The notes: generated by a model from the letters alone, not told the origin. A stretch of 64,000 bases of DNA from Azorinus chamasolen (GCA_963576725.1 OY755238.1:27000334-27064333); one strand, 5' to 3'. Counted from the stretch's first letter, positions 29,741-40,240 are shown. Numbers and translations are program-made.

Positions 29741-32700
29741 GTAGGTAATTTATTGATCGACCGATGACGTCCGAAAATGTTTGTGCTTGCTTTATGCAGG
29801 ACAAATGTATTGCAGAAAGCCACCTTATGTTTCTGTTTAACTGTCTACCTGCATTATGCTACCACCTGTCTTAGCCCTTTCCCTGATGAATATTCATATA
29901 GGAAATAATGACGTCATAAACATTAATAAGATTATTTTTATAATGGCATATGAACGCATGTCATGTTTGCTCAGGAAGAAACTGTAGAATCAGATCTGTA
30001 TTACATTATAAGCAAACAGAACAGACCCTGATCAGAGGCTCCTATAGAAGCAGTCTGATATTGTATACTCTGTTTGCAGATGCATCAAAATACGCTTACA
30101 TAAGGGAAATGGTTAAATAACAAAGGTATTCTTTTAATTGGTCGCATAGGACATGGTTTACTATATACCCTTTGTGTTAGCTTTCCGGTACATAAAATTA
30201 TTAACTTCGAATATCTTCAAAGAATGTCTTTCTTATCTCCACACGAGCCGTCTCGTCTCTCTTTCTCTGATGCTCTTTCACCATAGTTATGTCTCTCACA
30301 ACCCTCCCTTTCAGTACACCGTGTCTACAATTCTTCTCGCTATATCCACTCATTTTAGACGTATATCTTGGTTTTACTCTGCTTTCACACACTTCTCTCT
30401 CCCTCACCTCTTTCTCACTCGATGTCTCCAAAGCGACGCATATCTAACTTTCTCTTTTGTATTACTCCAATGCCATTCTGTTGAACCACTTCCGTGCCAC
30501 AATGACGGGTTTATGATATCACATGCAAACAGTTTGGATCCAGATGAGACTCGGCGTCTCATCAGGATACAAACTGTTTGACACTCTGTTTACTGTTTTA
30601 TAAAGCAAATGGAAGAAAAGCACACACTTACACTAAAAATAAACGAAACTATGCCCAGCAGACGACAATGCTGGCATCGAAAGGGTTAATACATGTATAC
30701 AGTCTGTATTTGGACAACTGTTTATTTAATTATATGGTAGCAAATTTCTGCCACAAATCGTAGCGTTAGCGAAAAAGTTTTGTGCTGATAGTTCGCTTGC
30801 AATTGGGCCAAATCATCTAAAGTGAGCCCTTTACCGCCGTCACATAACCAGTTCCCCAATGATCATGTACGCATATATAATTCCACAAGCAAACAAAACA
30901 GAGCTAACCCTGATCCTATAGGAGCCGTCTGATATGCTTCTACTCTGTTTGGCAAAGGCTTGAAAAAGTGCTTATACGAGGGAAAGCGTTATATTTTTGT
31001 AAAGTAATTCAATAACAAAACTACATTAACAACCATGTTCTCAAAACGTATCGCCAAAACTTTCAAGTTACAAGTTATCTAAGATAAATGTGTACATCAT
31101 ACAAATACATATTCTAGTAAAGATAAGTGATACCACGGAAACGTTCTAGTTTAGTGACAGGTGTCGTGGCAATAGTCTATGTAACAGCAACTTCCATTTT
31201 AATGTCTTACTCAATAGATACGTCTTTGCTCGCCGATGCCAGTTCCTTAACTCATTACATCATAGGCTATTTTTAGACCCTACCTCTTTGAATAAATATA
31301 TCGAAAAGGAACATCAACTAGAGAAAAAAAAATCAGAATTTATTTGTAGTTTTTAAACCATTGTGGAGCAAATGCTCTATTTATCACAGTGGTTTCAGAA
31401 TGTGACTTTTACAGAGGCGTCAAAATGCGTCGATTTGAGGGAATGGGTTAATTAATAGTCTACTCTGCTGAATTATGAACTAATACAGATATTACTCTAT
31501 AGTATTTGTTATGGCCAAACTATCGTATGTTCACATGTCAGAATAACAGGTCATGAAGTCATGTGTTCATGAGACAGGCCCTTTCCTTTCATATAAACGC
31601 ATTTTCACTCATTTGCAAACAGTAGACCCAGATAAGACAGTTCCTACAGTAGCCGCCTAATCCGGATATGTTCTAATAGCTTTATTTAATTATAACGATG
31701 CGGTTCTACAGTTTCTGCCAAGGTGAGAATATTCCGGTGTGAATGAATATTCATAATGTCATTATTTCTTGCATGAATGAACGGGTTAAGTAGTGGCAAT
31801 CTAAGATAAATATTATACATTGTAAAAGTTAGACAATTATATGACATACCAACTTAAATTATTTATTAACATTAAGCTGCTAAAATATCTGTATGTATTG
31901 TAGTAGACAAACACGGATTTATCGTGTACTCTAAGTGGTTATGTGATGGCAGAAATACCCCACCATAGTTATTGAATGTGTACCTGTTATATCATGAGGT
32001 CAAATCCTATAACGAATATGCCCTTAGGTAGCCTATGGATTCAGTTAAAGCGCTTAATTTTACACACAGTGAACAATAACCCTTTCCCTGTTGAACACGT
32101 AGGTAAGGAATGAATATTTATTAGCTGTTTTATATGGCATATGTATACAGAAGTTTTTTAGAAATTGTAGATTTATATGATGTCAAAAGCAATTAGAGTA
32201 GACCCAGATCAGACAGCTCCCACAGAGTAGACCAGATCAGACAGCTCCCACAGAGTAGACCCAGATCAGACAGCTCCCACAGAGTAGATCCATATCAGAC
32301 AGCTCCCACAGAGTAGACCCAGATCAAACAGCTCCCACAGAGTAGACCCAGATCACATAGCTCCTGCAAATGCCTGACAGGGGCATTGAAATGAGGCAAA
32401 TGATAAGAAACCCAAGTCGAAGAGTCTACTGGGTCCATGCTTATAAAGCTTTTAGTTGAGTCTGAGATTCGTTCTTAGGCTTTTGATTGGTCAGATTTGA
32501 GTTCTCAAGATTTTGATTGGTCAGATTTGAGCCTTTGGCTCAAATCTGACCAATCAAAAGCTTAAGAACGATCTCAGACACAACTAAAAGCTTTATAAGC
32601 ATGGACCCTGAATAGTTCTGCTCTCAATCATGATTCTATAAAATATACATGTGTTATAGATCTACATCAGTTTAGGTAGTCATGCATAGGATGGAATAAT

Positions 32701-35700
32701 AGTAGGCCTACTCATTTTTTTCAATTCCAAATCCAGACGACCCATTACTATCACTCATCAGGGACCTTTTAGAAAAAGTCAGATTATAATAATTCTCAAA
32801 CTATCTTTGTTTCTTTTGGTCTTCGTATTTTTTCTTTCTTTCTTTCTTTCTGTCTTTCTTGACTTTCTTTCTTACATTTTCTTTCTCCTTTTTTGTTTGT
32901 TTCTTTGTTTCGCTTTTTTATTCTTTCTTTCTTTGTTTCTTTCTTTCTACTTATTTCTCTTTGTACCTTTTTAGCTCAATAGAGCACAAAGTGCGCAGGG
33001 CGCGCTTTTGTGATCGCCTGATGTCCGTCGTCCGTCGAAGTGCGTCGTACGTCGTCAATCGTCAACAATTTGAACCTTTAAAATATTCTCCTCTGAATCT
33101 ACAAGGTTCTCAGTTTTCATCTTTGGCAAATAGCATAATCTGTAGGTTCTGTACAAAAGTTTTTTATAATTGCTAGTGAACAAAGTCATTTGTTTCCATT
33201 TTAGAAATGACAGAATCAGACCTATATTATTTGCTAGTAAACAGAATAGATCCTGATCAGACGACTCCTATAGGAACCGTTTGACCTGGATCTACTCCGA
33301 TTGAAAATGTGTGTAAATACGTTTGTATATAGGATAAGGATTACAGTTACAGATACAAAAATGTTATTTCTTACAGGCATTATTGACCGTGTTTGAGAAA
33401 AATGTACCATTTAAAGATAACGTCATTTACATCCATCTTGGAGAACAAAACCAAGAATGGTATCTTCGGATGAATCCAGATGGCCAGGTACCTGTCGTTA
33501 AAGACGGAGATGACGTCATATCCGGATCGGAAGAGATACTGGATTATATCGACAGGAAATCTAATAAAGGTGAGAGTTTTAGAACTGCAAATATTCTTTA
33601 AATTCTGAAGTACTGTCTGACCGTACCCCGTGTTTATTAACTCTTTCCTTCATATTAAAAGCGTGTTTTCACACATTTGGAACCGTCTGATCAGGGTCTG
33701 CTCTGTTTGCTAATGGAACTTGAAAGATCTGTGTCTTTACCTTATGAAATGGCTACAATGTTCTACCGTCTATATGTTGTTTTTCAATGAATATTCAGTA
33801 GGTATTGAAATTTGTGATAGAATATAACAGGTAAAGTGTTAAACATTTTATTAGTCTGAATGCGTTCTTAAGTATCTGATTGGCCTGATACTGAACTAAC
33901 TCAAACGCTTGATAAGAAGCTCAGACACAGACTCGGAAGTTTCATAACCTTGAACCTTGGCTCTGATGTTAAAGATTGTTTTGAGTCTGAATCTGAGTTC
34001 ATTCTCAACTACCTGGGTCCAAGGTTATATAACTTCCGAGTCTTGAGTCTGAGATCATTCTCAAGCATGTGATTGGTCAGTGTCCATGCTTATAAAACTT
34101 TTAGTTGAGTCTGAATTCGTTCTCAAATTTTTAATTGGTCAGATTTGAGCCAGTTGAGTCTGAATTCGTTCTCAAATTTTTAATTGGTCAGATTTGAGCC
34201 TTTGGCTCAGATCTGACCAATCAAAAGGTTGAGAACTCAAATCTGACCAATCAAAAGCTTGAGAACGAAACTCAGACTCAACTAAAAGCTTTATAAGCAT
34301 TGACCCAGATTGTGATGCTTGAGAATGAGCCCAGACTCAAGTTAAACATTTAATAACCTCGGTACCTGATTGGTCAGATTGTGAAGCTTACTTTCATAAC
34401 CTCGGGTTAGTTTGTTCAGAATTTGAGTGAAACTCAAAATACTCTAACCAGTTATTTCAGAATTAACTCAGATTTAAATCCTCCAGTTTCAGTGATTCTT
34501 GATCATGTTTAAAAGTGTCGTTTATTCACATTTGTTGGCCTTTGAGGCCGAGTCACCGGTATTATTGTCTTCTACTTATTCCGATCTGGGCATTTGAAAT
34601 TTTCAAGCGAGGACGCCTTTCAATATTGGTTTGCGTTAGGTCCCTGGTTCTGGCTGGATATTCTTCTGTGCGCAAGCTAATGCATATTTTGCCGTGCAGA
34701 GGGAATCTACCTATACTTAGCTCGGCATCGTGATGTGACCCAATATAAACAAATAAATCACATTTATTACAGTAATAACAAACTAATAACAGGGTAGAGT
34801 CATCGATCAAGATAATGCTAGTATAGCTCTAGTAGATATATATATTCTAACATCAGATAAAAGTCAGCTTCCGATTGATTGATCACTATAACGACCAACG
34901 AACAATGTAGACCCAGGCGAGCCAGATTGTGTATGAGCTATATCCCCCAGGCCTGGATTGTTTCATAAGACGATGACCAGTAAGGTTTTATTTGTTGCAG
35001 GTCCCCAGCTGATACCCGACATCAGTACGCCTCTGGGACAGAGAGTAGCTCAGCTGAGACAGATGTTGTATGATGTCCCTATTGAAGAAATCACATTCGG
35101 GATTTTACTTCACCCGAACGTCAGAGTCAAAGAACCGAAAATTCCCAAATATATGCTCCAAAGAACCGGAGTGCAGAGCTATGGTAAGATCTACTGGGTG
35201 AAACTTGCGACAAAGGCAAACCAATTGTAACACCCATTTCCTTTTATTTACACCTTTTAAGGCTTTTGTTAGAACTACTTTTTTGAAACCATTGTCATAA
35301 ATAGATGATTTAATTACATGTGAATGGAGCAAATGCTCTATTTATCACAATGGTTTCAAAACTACAAAATTCTAAACTAAAAATAAATCATTTTCTCTAG
35401 TAAAGTCTCATTTTCAGTAGAAATATTTAAAGAGGTTGGATCTAAAGCGGCATATGAGTGCATGGGATAAAAATAGAAACTTTAGTTTCTGCTTCAAAGC
35501 TCTGGATTGAGCTACACTATTCAACAAAAAACAAAATCTTTAGGATGTGGAATCAATGTAGAGCCAGACCAGCAGCATTTATTTAACCAATTCCTTCATA
35601 GACTATTTTAGACCCTACCTCTGAATAAATCTACCGAAAGAAGCATTTACTGGAGAAAAGGAAACTTTTAGAATTGCGCAGTTTTGAAACCACTTTGATA

Positions 35701-38700
35701 AACAGACCATTTGCTCCTATGGAGCAAATGTTCTATTTATCATAATGGTTTCTGAAAGTGACTGTCACAGAGGCGTCAAATATGGTGCCAATATAAGGGA
35801 ATGGGTTAACCAGGGTCTATAGTGTTTGTAAAACAGAACTTACGACCATTTCTGTCGTGCGACGTTAACCAAATGTGTTGCTTGCTAGAATGTGTGAAAC
35901 TTTTGACTCTTTGAACAGTAAATAAGTACTAACGACAAACTTGGTTAACGGGACCCATATGCTTATATTCACTGCATTAACAATTAGCCATGTTCATATC
36001 GGACAAATTTATATCTGCTAAAAAGTACTGATCTGACGCGAACATTCAGATAAATCTATTGGACAATGATGGTTATTACTTATTAGTACGGTAATGTCTC
36101 GCTAATACAACCATCCAAATGGATTCTAATCTGGGGTTTTAAAACAGATACATGACTGTAGTAGCTTAATGTATCCTCCTTGCCTTGTATTACGCAACCA
36201 CCTGTTTTTACTGTCCAATGTGTTAACAGATCGAGCAATGGCTTCAGCCAAACCCTTCTGTATAAGTTCCATACAGGGAGTCGCATCAACATCTTTTGAA
36301 ATACAACGGTAACCTTTCTTCCATTTTCAGAAAAAGCTCAAAAGGCGAGTATTTCAAACTTTACGAAGCGACTGCAGACGGCAAGCCCATCTCTTCGGGA
36401 TTCCTTGACCAAGAAGATGGAGAAGTGTCAATGGAGAATAGATCACATGTTGGATGAAAGGTTCATACGGACAAAGATAGAAGGTCTCCAGGAGACGTTT
36501 GATAGGATAGAAAATGAACTGAAGCGAACTATCAAAGGTAAAGAAGGCATTGGATGTAATTTCCAATGGTTCACCATTTATCTTATACAAACGCCTTTTC
36601 CCGTGTTTGCACACATAGTACACCTCGATTAGACGACATCTGTAGGATTGCTCCGTTTGCTGGTGGGCAGTTTCTGAAATGGCGAAACCTTCTCTTGATT
36701 CAGGCCATGACTATTCATGAAGACATGATTTTATGGCGTAAAGGTTTAAACATACAGTCAACCACACAATGTTGACATTTTTATGCCAAACAGTTCTAGT
36801 AAAGTCTTTCTAAACGGGAATTTTACGGCAAAAAATAAGCTGACCATGTTTTATGTGTACAGTTATACGCTTTTGATCAATCCGTCATAGGCTATTTTAG
36901 ACCACACCTTTTTGAATAAATCTACTGAAAAGGAGCACTTACTAGAAAAAGCCTCAAAAGGAAACTTTTAGCAACGATTATGATAAATTAAGCACTTTGT
37001 CCTGTTGAGTAAATACATAATATTATACAATGTTTTCAAAAGTTGACTTTTCCACAGACGTCAAACGGCGTCAAAATTAGGGAATGGGTCAAATTTTGAT
37101 TTTAATAAAGCATAATTTAGATATTTGTGAGCATCGACAGCATAACCATTTGCTTTCATGGATATTCAATTACGAAATAAAAATAAATGATACCATGAAA
37201 ATATATTTATTATTATAATGACACTGGACACAGGACGTTCAGCCAAGACAGAAACTGTGGGATCAGATCTTTATACCAATAAGTATCAATGCCAGTCTTT
37301 AAAGCAGGTGTCAGGAGCTTTTCTACATGACGTTTAACATGCATCAACCGTTTACTCCGTATGTACGTTTGTCTAACAGAGTAGTCCCAGATCAGATAGC
37401 TCCTGTAGGAACTACAGTATAACCTCTCTTAACCGGAATTCTAGTAGATAAGAATTTAGTACTTTTAGGCAGGTGGCTGCTTAATGCAGAGTGAAAGTCA
37501 TGCAGAAAGCTCCTAGAGGAGCTTTCTGCATGACTTTCACCCTGCATTAAGCTGCCACCTGTCTCCAAGACCGATATTCATACTAAATTTAACGGCCGGT
37601 TAAGAGAGGTTTTACTGTATATGACAAGGGTCTGCTTTACTGATTTATGAAGCTCCTGTCACCTGTTTTACAGACTGGTATTGATACAGGTACTAATTGG
37701 AATGATGGAATGTCTGGTTCAGGGTCGTGGGTTGGGATGGGAGTACAGTATTTATAATAACAAAATGTTTATGTTCACAACGTTGATGTATATAAAGGGT
37801 TAAGTTCAAGACTGTAGTAGCTGCATGCTTTTACCTTTATCAGAGCAGTAAACAGGTGGATCTTGATTAGGCGCCAAATTACTCTGCGTCTGATCTGGAT
37901 CTAAACTGTGTGCACAGGTCAGCACAAATTCGTCGTATAGTTAGTGTAACCTATTTGTGTAGTTACGACAGTGTTGCGGCGCCCATTCAGAGCTACAGTT
38001 AAAGGTGCGTACCCAAATACTAAAATCATCATTTCTCCACCAAACCCTATACTGTGACCACTATTTAGAATCGTCTCACGGGCCGGCGGGTCTACTTTGT
38101 TTTCAAATGCGCAAAATCACATTTATATGAAGGAAAGGGTTAATGAAAATAGTAACAACATTGTTTAACCAATTACCCCATAAGTTATTTTTAGATACAA
38201 ACTCTTCGAATAAATCTACCGAAAAGGAGCATTAACTAGAGAAAAGGAAATTTATAGAATGTTTTTTTTGTTTGAAACCACTGTGACAAATAGAGCATTT
38301 GCTCCCATAGGAGCAAATGCTCTATTTATCACAATGGTCTTACAAAGTCACTTTTACAGATTCGTCGAAAGTCGTCAATATGAGGGAATAGGTTAAAGCT
38401 GTTGTTCTGATTTGAGTACTATTTTAAGGAATCATTCTTTAAGTCACATTCTATTGTCTTTGTTCAACGTTTAGATATTAACTAACACTTACTGCTTGCT
38501 TCCGTTCATGCCTGACCTATTATAGTGATAAAGTGTTAGTTACCTAATTGATAACTTTTTATCATTTATTGAAACCCGTATTACTTTGGTATTTTCCTTT
38601 TGGAAACAAATTCCTTGATTTATGAAATAATGTGTAATAATTATATTATAAGAAATAAAACGTTTATCGCAGTTTTTTTAGAAATAAAATACCGTTGGTG

Positions 38701-39281
38701 ATTTTGTTATTACAAAACAAATATAATTTAGTGATTGTTTTATTGGAATAACGATATCATTCTGCATATAAGAAATAATATATCGTCAGTGGTTTTGTTA
38801 TTAGTAATAAGATATCATTTAGCAGTTTTGTTGATAGAAAATAAATCGTTCATGTTTTGTAAATGCCATTTTGAGCACTTGGTCATAACGTTGTATTAAC
38901 AATGACCGATTTGAATGTAAAACACTTTGCATCGCTTTCCTTTCAGAATCCGGTACAGAGGACGTTTGGATGTGTGGAACTACTTTTACAGCAGTGGACC
39001 TCATAATGGCGGTGTTTATGAACCGCCTGGGCGTTGTTGGGTTGGATGAGGTGTGTTACTCCGCTGTGAAGCGACCACTGGTGTACGCGTATCATAAGAA
39101 ACTCTTTAACAGGCCAACGGTTAAACGTCTTCTTGATGTTGGCGCGATGGAGCGGTCATTGAAATTGATTAAACGGAGAGTAATGAAAAATACTGCCAAA
39201 AAGGTAGTAAAGGTTAGTCTCGTGATTGGTGTGGTCGCTGCGGCTGCTTACGGAATAAAAACGTACATGAACAGTGATTGA
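29687..39281 (+). CDS. GDAP1: GDAP1-like protein, copy 2 (five exons)
   Basis: Exons 29687-29740, 33377-33569, 35001-35183, 36331-36537 and 38947-39281 join to 972 bases, 323 residues, as in copy 1, with identical phases. Exons 1-3 match copy 1 in length; exon 4 is one codon longer and exon 5 one codon shorter. The GST-N part has RMNPDGQVPVVKDGDDVI; the C-terminal domain has WMCGTTFTAVDLIMAVFMNR and KRPLVYAYHKKLFNRPTVK; the tail segment VVKVSLVIGVVAAAAYGI precedes KTYMNSD. By eye about half of residues agree with copy 1, so the duplication is not recent. Expected site is the outer mitochondrial membrane by family knowledge. Both copies keep the same key blocks and show no stop or frameshift, so both look functional. 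Confidence 0.88.
29770..30166. mobile_element. Family A copy split by B
   Basis: Left of B: TTTATGCAGGACAAATGTAT, GCAGAAAGCC, CTGCATTATGCTACCACCTG. Right of B: AATTGGTCGCATAGGACATG and GTTTACTATA. Confidence 0.55.
29872..30115 (+). mobile_element. Family B MITE with CRE motif
   Basis: TTAGCCCTTTCCCTGATG start (TTAA decayed to TTAG), TGACGTCA at 29909-29916, hairpin GCAAACAGAACAGACCCTGA ... GTATACTCTGTTTGC, end GGGAAATGGTTAA. Confidence 0.8.
30482..30689 (+). mobile_element. Family D MITE
   Basis: Hairpin GCAAACAGTTTGGATCCAGA ... CATCAGGATACAAACTGTTT with a short centre GACTCGGCGTC; tail CAGCAGACGACAATGCTGG and end CGAAAGGGTTAA. Confidence 0.75.
30815..30990 (+). mobile_element. Family B MITE, shortened
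   Basis: GCAAACAAAACAGAGCTAAC, CCTATAGGAGCCGTCTGATA, CTTCTACTCTGTTTGG, end ACGAGGGAAAGCGTTA. Left half eroded. Confidence 0.6.
31247..31451 (+). mobile_element. Family C MITE, one hairpin arm deleted
   Basis: TTAACTCATTACATCATAGG to GAGGGAATGGGTTAA. Contains GAATAAATATATCGAAAAGG; hairpin reduced to AAACCATTGTGGAGCAAATG and TATTTATCACAGTGG. Confidence 0.8.
31575..31791 (-). mobile_element. Family B MITE, reverse
   Basis: CCCTTTCCTTTCATATAAAC, GCAAACAGTAGACCCAGATA, AGTTTCTGCCAAGG, CATAATGTCATTATTTCTTG, GAACGGGTTAA. Confidence 0.7.
32086..32360 (+). mobile_element. Family B copy with expanded hairpin arm
   Basis: AATAACCCTTTCCCTGTTGA start and B interior, but in place of a hairpin the arm AGAGTAGACCCAGATCAGAC is repeated in tandem. 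Confidence 0.7.
32194..32360. repeat. 29-bp tandem repeat x 6
   Basis: Six units of AGAGTAGACCCAGATCAGAC plus AGCTCCCAC. The unit is half a B hairpin arm ending at the shared CTCC core. Confidence 0.95.
32431..32608. mobile_element. Family F foldback element
   Basis: GGGTCCATGCTTATAAAGCT to its mirror, centre GAGCCTTTGGCTC. One arm carries an internal direct duplication of GATTTTGATTGGTCAGATTT. No target duplication is clear. Confidence 0.87.
32820..32967. repeat. (TTTC)n low-complexity DNA
   Basis: Imperfect TTTC/TTTG repeats; no coding value. Confidence 0.9.
32968..33170 (+). repeat. Dispersed repeat with CCGTCGTCCGTC motif
   Basis: TTTTTAGCTCAATAGAGCAC, AAAGTGCGCAGGGCGCGCTT, TTGTGATCGCCTGATGTCCG, then AATCGTCAACAATTTGAACC. 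I remember this order as frequent in bivalve and other invertebrate genomes. Confidence 0.55.
33190..33345 (+). mobile_element. Family B right part, 31 bp before exon 2
   Basis: AGAAATGACAGAATCAGACC, AAACAGAATAGATCCTGATC, GGATCTACTCCGATTG, ending ATAGGATAAGGATTA. Confidence 0.65.
33377..33569 (+). CDS. GDAP1: GDAP1-like copy 2, exon 2
   Basis: 193 bases, phase 0 to 1, acceptor TTCTTACAG|GC, donor AAAG|GTGAGA. Starts ALLTVFEKNVPFKDNVIY and includes WYLRMNPDGQVPVVKDGDDV. Confidence 0.9.
33637..33842 (-). mobile_element. Family B MITE, reverse
   Basis: TTAACTCTTTCCTTCATATT to GGTAAAGTGTTAA. One hairpin arm deleted; GATCAGGGTCTGCTCTGTTT remains. Confidence 0.7.
34014..34365. mobile_element. Family F2 foldback split by F
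   Basis: TGGGTCCAAGGTTATATAAC and CTCAAGCATGTGATTGGTCA precede the F copy; the mirror arm AGATTGTGATGCTTGAGAAT and AACATTTAATAACCTCGG follow it. Confidence 0.6.
34080..34308. mobile_element. Family F foldback with duplicated arms
   Basis: GTGTCCATGCTTATAAAACT to TTATAAGCATTGACCC. Both arms contain an extra direct copy of a TTGGTCAGATTTGAGCC-type block. Confidence 0.75.
34540..34740 (+). mobile_element. tRNA-derived SINE, copy 2 (eroded)
   Basis: CCGATCTGGGCATTTGAAAT, CGCCTTTCAATATTGGTTTG, CCCTGGTTCTGGCTGG and ATTCTTCTGTGC follow the order of the SINE at 23420-23620 in the other orientation. The B box is lost. Confidence 0.5.
35001..35183 (+). CDS. GDAP1: GDAP1-like copy 2, exon 3
   Basis: 183 bases, phase 1 to 1, acceptor TTTGTTGCAG|GT, donor CTATG|GTAAGA. 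Encodes GPQLIPDISTPLGQRVAQL and YDVPIEEITFGILLHPNVR. Confidence 0.9.
35229..35468 (-). mobile_element. Family C MITE
   Basis: TAACACCCATTTCCTTTTAT start; GAAACCATTGTCATAAATAG on the left and GGAGCAAATGCTCTATTTAT on the right; end GTGCATGGGATAA. Confidence 0.75.
35583..35809 (+). mobile_element. Family C MITE
   Basis: TTAACCAATTCCTTCATAGA to GGGAATGGGTTAA; centre TTTGCTCCTATGGAGCAAAT. Confidence 0.85.
36085..36290. mobile_element. Family A variant, eroded
   Basis: GTAATGTCTCGCTAATACAA, TGTAGTAGCTTAATGTATCC, TTGTATTACGCAACCACCTG. Hairpin centre deleted. Confidence 0.5.
36331..36537 (+). CDS. GDAP1: GDAP1-like copy 2, exon 4
   Basis: 207 bases, acceptor CCATTTTCAG|AA, donor CAAAG|GTAAAG, phase 1 to 1. 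Encodes EKAQKASISNFTKRLQTASP to LQETFDRIENELKRTIK; one codon longer than in copy 1. Confidence 0.88.
36575..36752 (-). mobile_element. Family B MITE, reverse, eroded
   Basis: CACCATTTATCTTATACAAA, TTTGCACACATAGTACACCT, CAGTTTCTGAAATGGCG, CATGACTATTCATGAAGACA, GGTTTAA. Confidence 0.6.
36877..37093 (+). mobile_element. Family C MITE, eroded hairpin
   Basis: ATCCGTCATAGGCTATTTTA, GAATAAATCTACTGAAAAGG, GACTTTTCCACAGACGTCAA, end TAGGGAATGGGTCAA. Confidence 0.75.
37140..37410. mobile_element. Family B remnants
   Basis: CATGGATATTCAATTACGAA and CAGCCAAGACAGAAACTGTG belong to one copy; AGAGTAGTCCCAGATCAGAT, AGCTCCTGTAGGA to another. Confidence 0.45.
37415..37617. mobile_element. Family A2 MITE
   Basis: 203 bp, CAGTATAACCTCTCTTAACC to AAGAGAGGTTTTACTG, TA flanks. 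Long stem GCTGCTTAATGCAGAGTGAA to AAAGCTCCTAGAGGAGCTTT. Confidence 0.93.
37800..37960. mobile_element. Family D copy, eroded
   Basis: GTAAACAGGTGGATCTTGAT, ATTACTCTGCGTCTGATCTG, GATCTAAACTGTGTGC. Confidence 0.5.
37985..38143. mobile_element. G-type half joined to a family B right end
   Basis: GTGCGTACCCAAATACTAAA and CCACTATTTAGAATCGTCTC are G-type and stop at 38078. From GGGTCTACTTTGTTTTCAAA to GGAAAGGGTTAA the sequence is B. Confidence 0.55.
38164..38396 (+). mobile_element. Family C MITE
   Basis: TTAACCAATTACCCCATAAG to AGGGAATAGGTTAA; hairpin AGAGCATTTGCTCCCATAGG continuing AGCAAATGCTCT. Confidence 0.87.
38397..38946. other. AT-rich intron sequence
   Basis: End of intron 4 of GDAP1-like copy 2. 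Weak repeats of GAAATAAAATACCGTTGGTG-type phrases (AATATATCGTCAGTGGTTTT and others); no gene. Confidence 0.5.
38947..39281 (+). CDS. GDAP1: GDAP1-like copy 2, exon 5
   Basis: 335 bases ending TGA. Acceptor TTTCCTTTCAG|AA. Encodes WMCGTTFTAVDLIMAVFMNR, the KRPLVYAYHKKLFNRPTVK block and the hydrophobic tail VSLVIGVVAAAAYGIKTYM. Confidence 0.92.
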
Positions 39282-39522
39282 CGTCCATAAATAGAGTGGG
39301 GTCATACAGTGTAGACACGGATCAGACGTAGTTTAATGAAGTACTTGGACCATGACCAATATAGTTTGCTTCATGTATTTTGTTCAAATAGGACACCAAG
39401 AAAACTTGCAGAAACATCCCTCCAAATAAAAAATGGATTCGTTCCAAATGTTAAAAGTCGAGTTCATCTAGAAATTATTAATTATAAGTGATTTGCAAAA
39501 TATTTCTCATAGAACTTATGTA

Positions 39523-39726
39523 CAGTAAAACCCCTCTACACCGGAATTCTAGATGAGAAGAATTTGGATACTTTTATGCAGGTGGCTGCTTAATGCAGGG
39601 TGAAAGTCATACAGAAAGCTCCTAGAGGAGCTTTCTGCATGACTTTCACCCTGCATTAAGCTGCCACCTGTCCACAAGACCGATATTTATACTAAATTTA
39701 ACGTCCGGTTTAGAGAGGTTTTACTG
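39523..39726. mobile_element. Family A2 MITE
   Basis: CAGTAAAACCCCTCTACACC to TAGAGAGGTTTTACTG, TA flanks, centre AAGCTCCTAGAGGAGCTT. Close to 37415-37617. Confidence 0.93.
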
Positions 39727-39804
39727 TACATGCTCACCTGGTATAGGTTGTTCACGAGGCACGGTTACTCAGTTTGTTGTTGTAATGTTGTTAGAGTACA
39801 TGTA

Positions 39805-40009
39805 CAGTAAAACCCCGCTAATGCGACCACCTAATAAACAGCCACTAGTGCCGTTTAAAGCAGGTGGTTGCTTAATGCAGGACGAAAGTTATGCAGAAAG
39901 CTCCTATAGGAGCTTTCTGCATAACTTTCGTCCTGCTTTAAGCTACCACCTGCCTCTGTCACCCAGAATTATGCCCCTTTTTGGTGGTCGCATTAGCGGG
40001 GTTTTACTG
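39805..40009. mobile_element. Family A1 MITE
   Basis: CAGTAAAACCCCGCTAATGC to TAGCGGGGTTTTACTG; both ends share the CGC/GCG variant. Perfect centre AAGCTCCTATAGGAGCTT. Confidence 0.95.
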
Positions 40010-40044
40010 TATTCTAATTTGATACACTATGGCATATCACCTGC

Positions 40045-40240
40045 ATTGATCATCGTTACCTCACGCTTTCCATTATGAACAGTTATGCATGAAATGACCA
40101 CCTTATACATATTCATTAACTTAATTCCTATAAGGTGAATACAAACAGCGCAGACCCTCATACTATGGCTCCAATAGGGGATGTTTGATCCGGGTCTGTT
40201 CTGTTTGCAAAGGCGAGATAGGGTGTTTATATGACAATCG
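40045..40240 (+). mobile_element. Family B MITE, eroded
   Basis: ACATATTCATTAACTTAATT, ACAAACAGCGCAGACCCTCA, GGGTCTGTTCTGTTTGCAAA, GTGTTTATATGACAATCGG. Confidence 0.55.

Noticed and set aside
30153..30581. 142-codon frame
   Set aside because: Covers an A-element end, CT-rich DNA and a family D hairpin; no domain and no splice logic.
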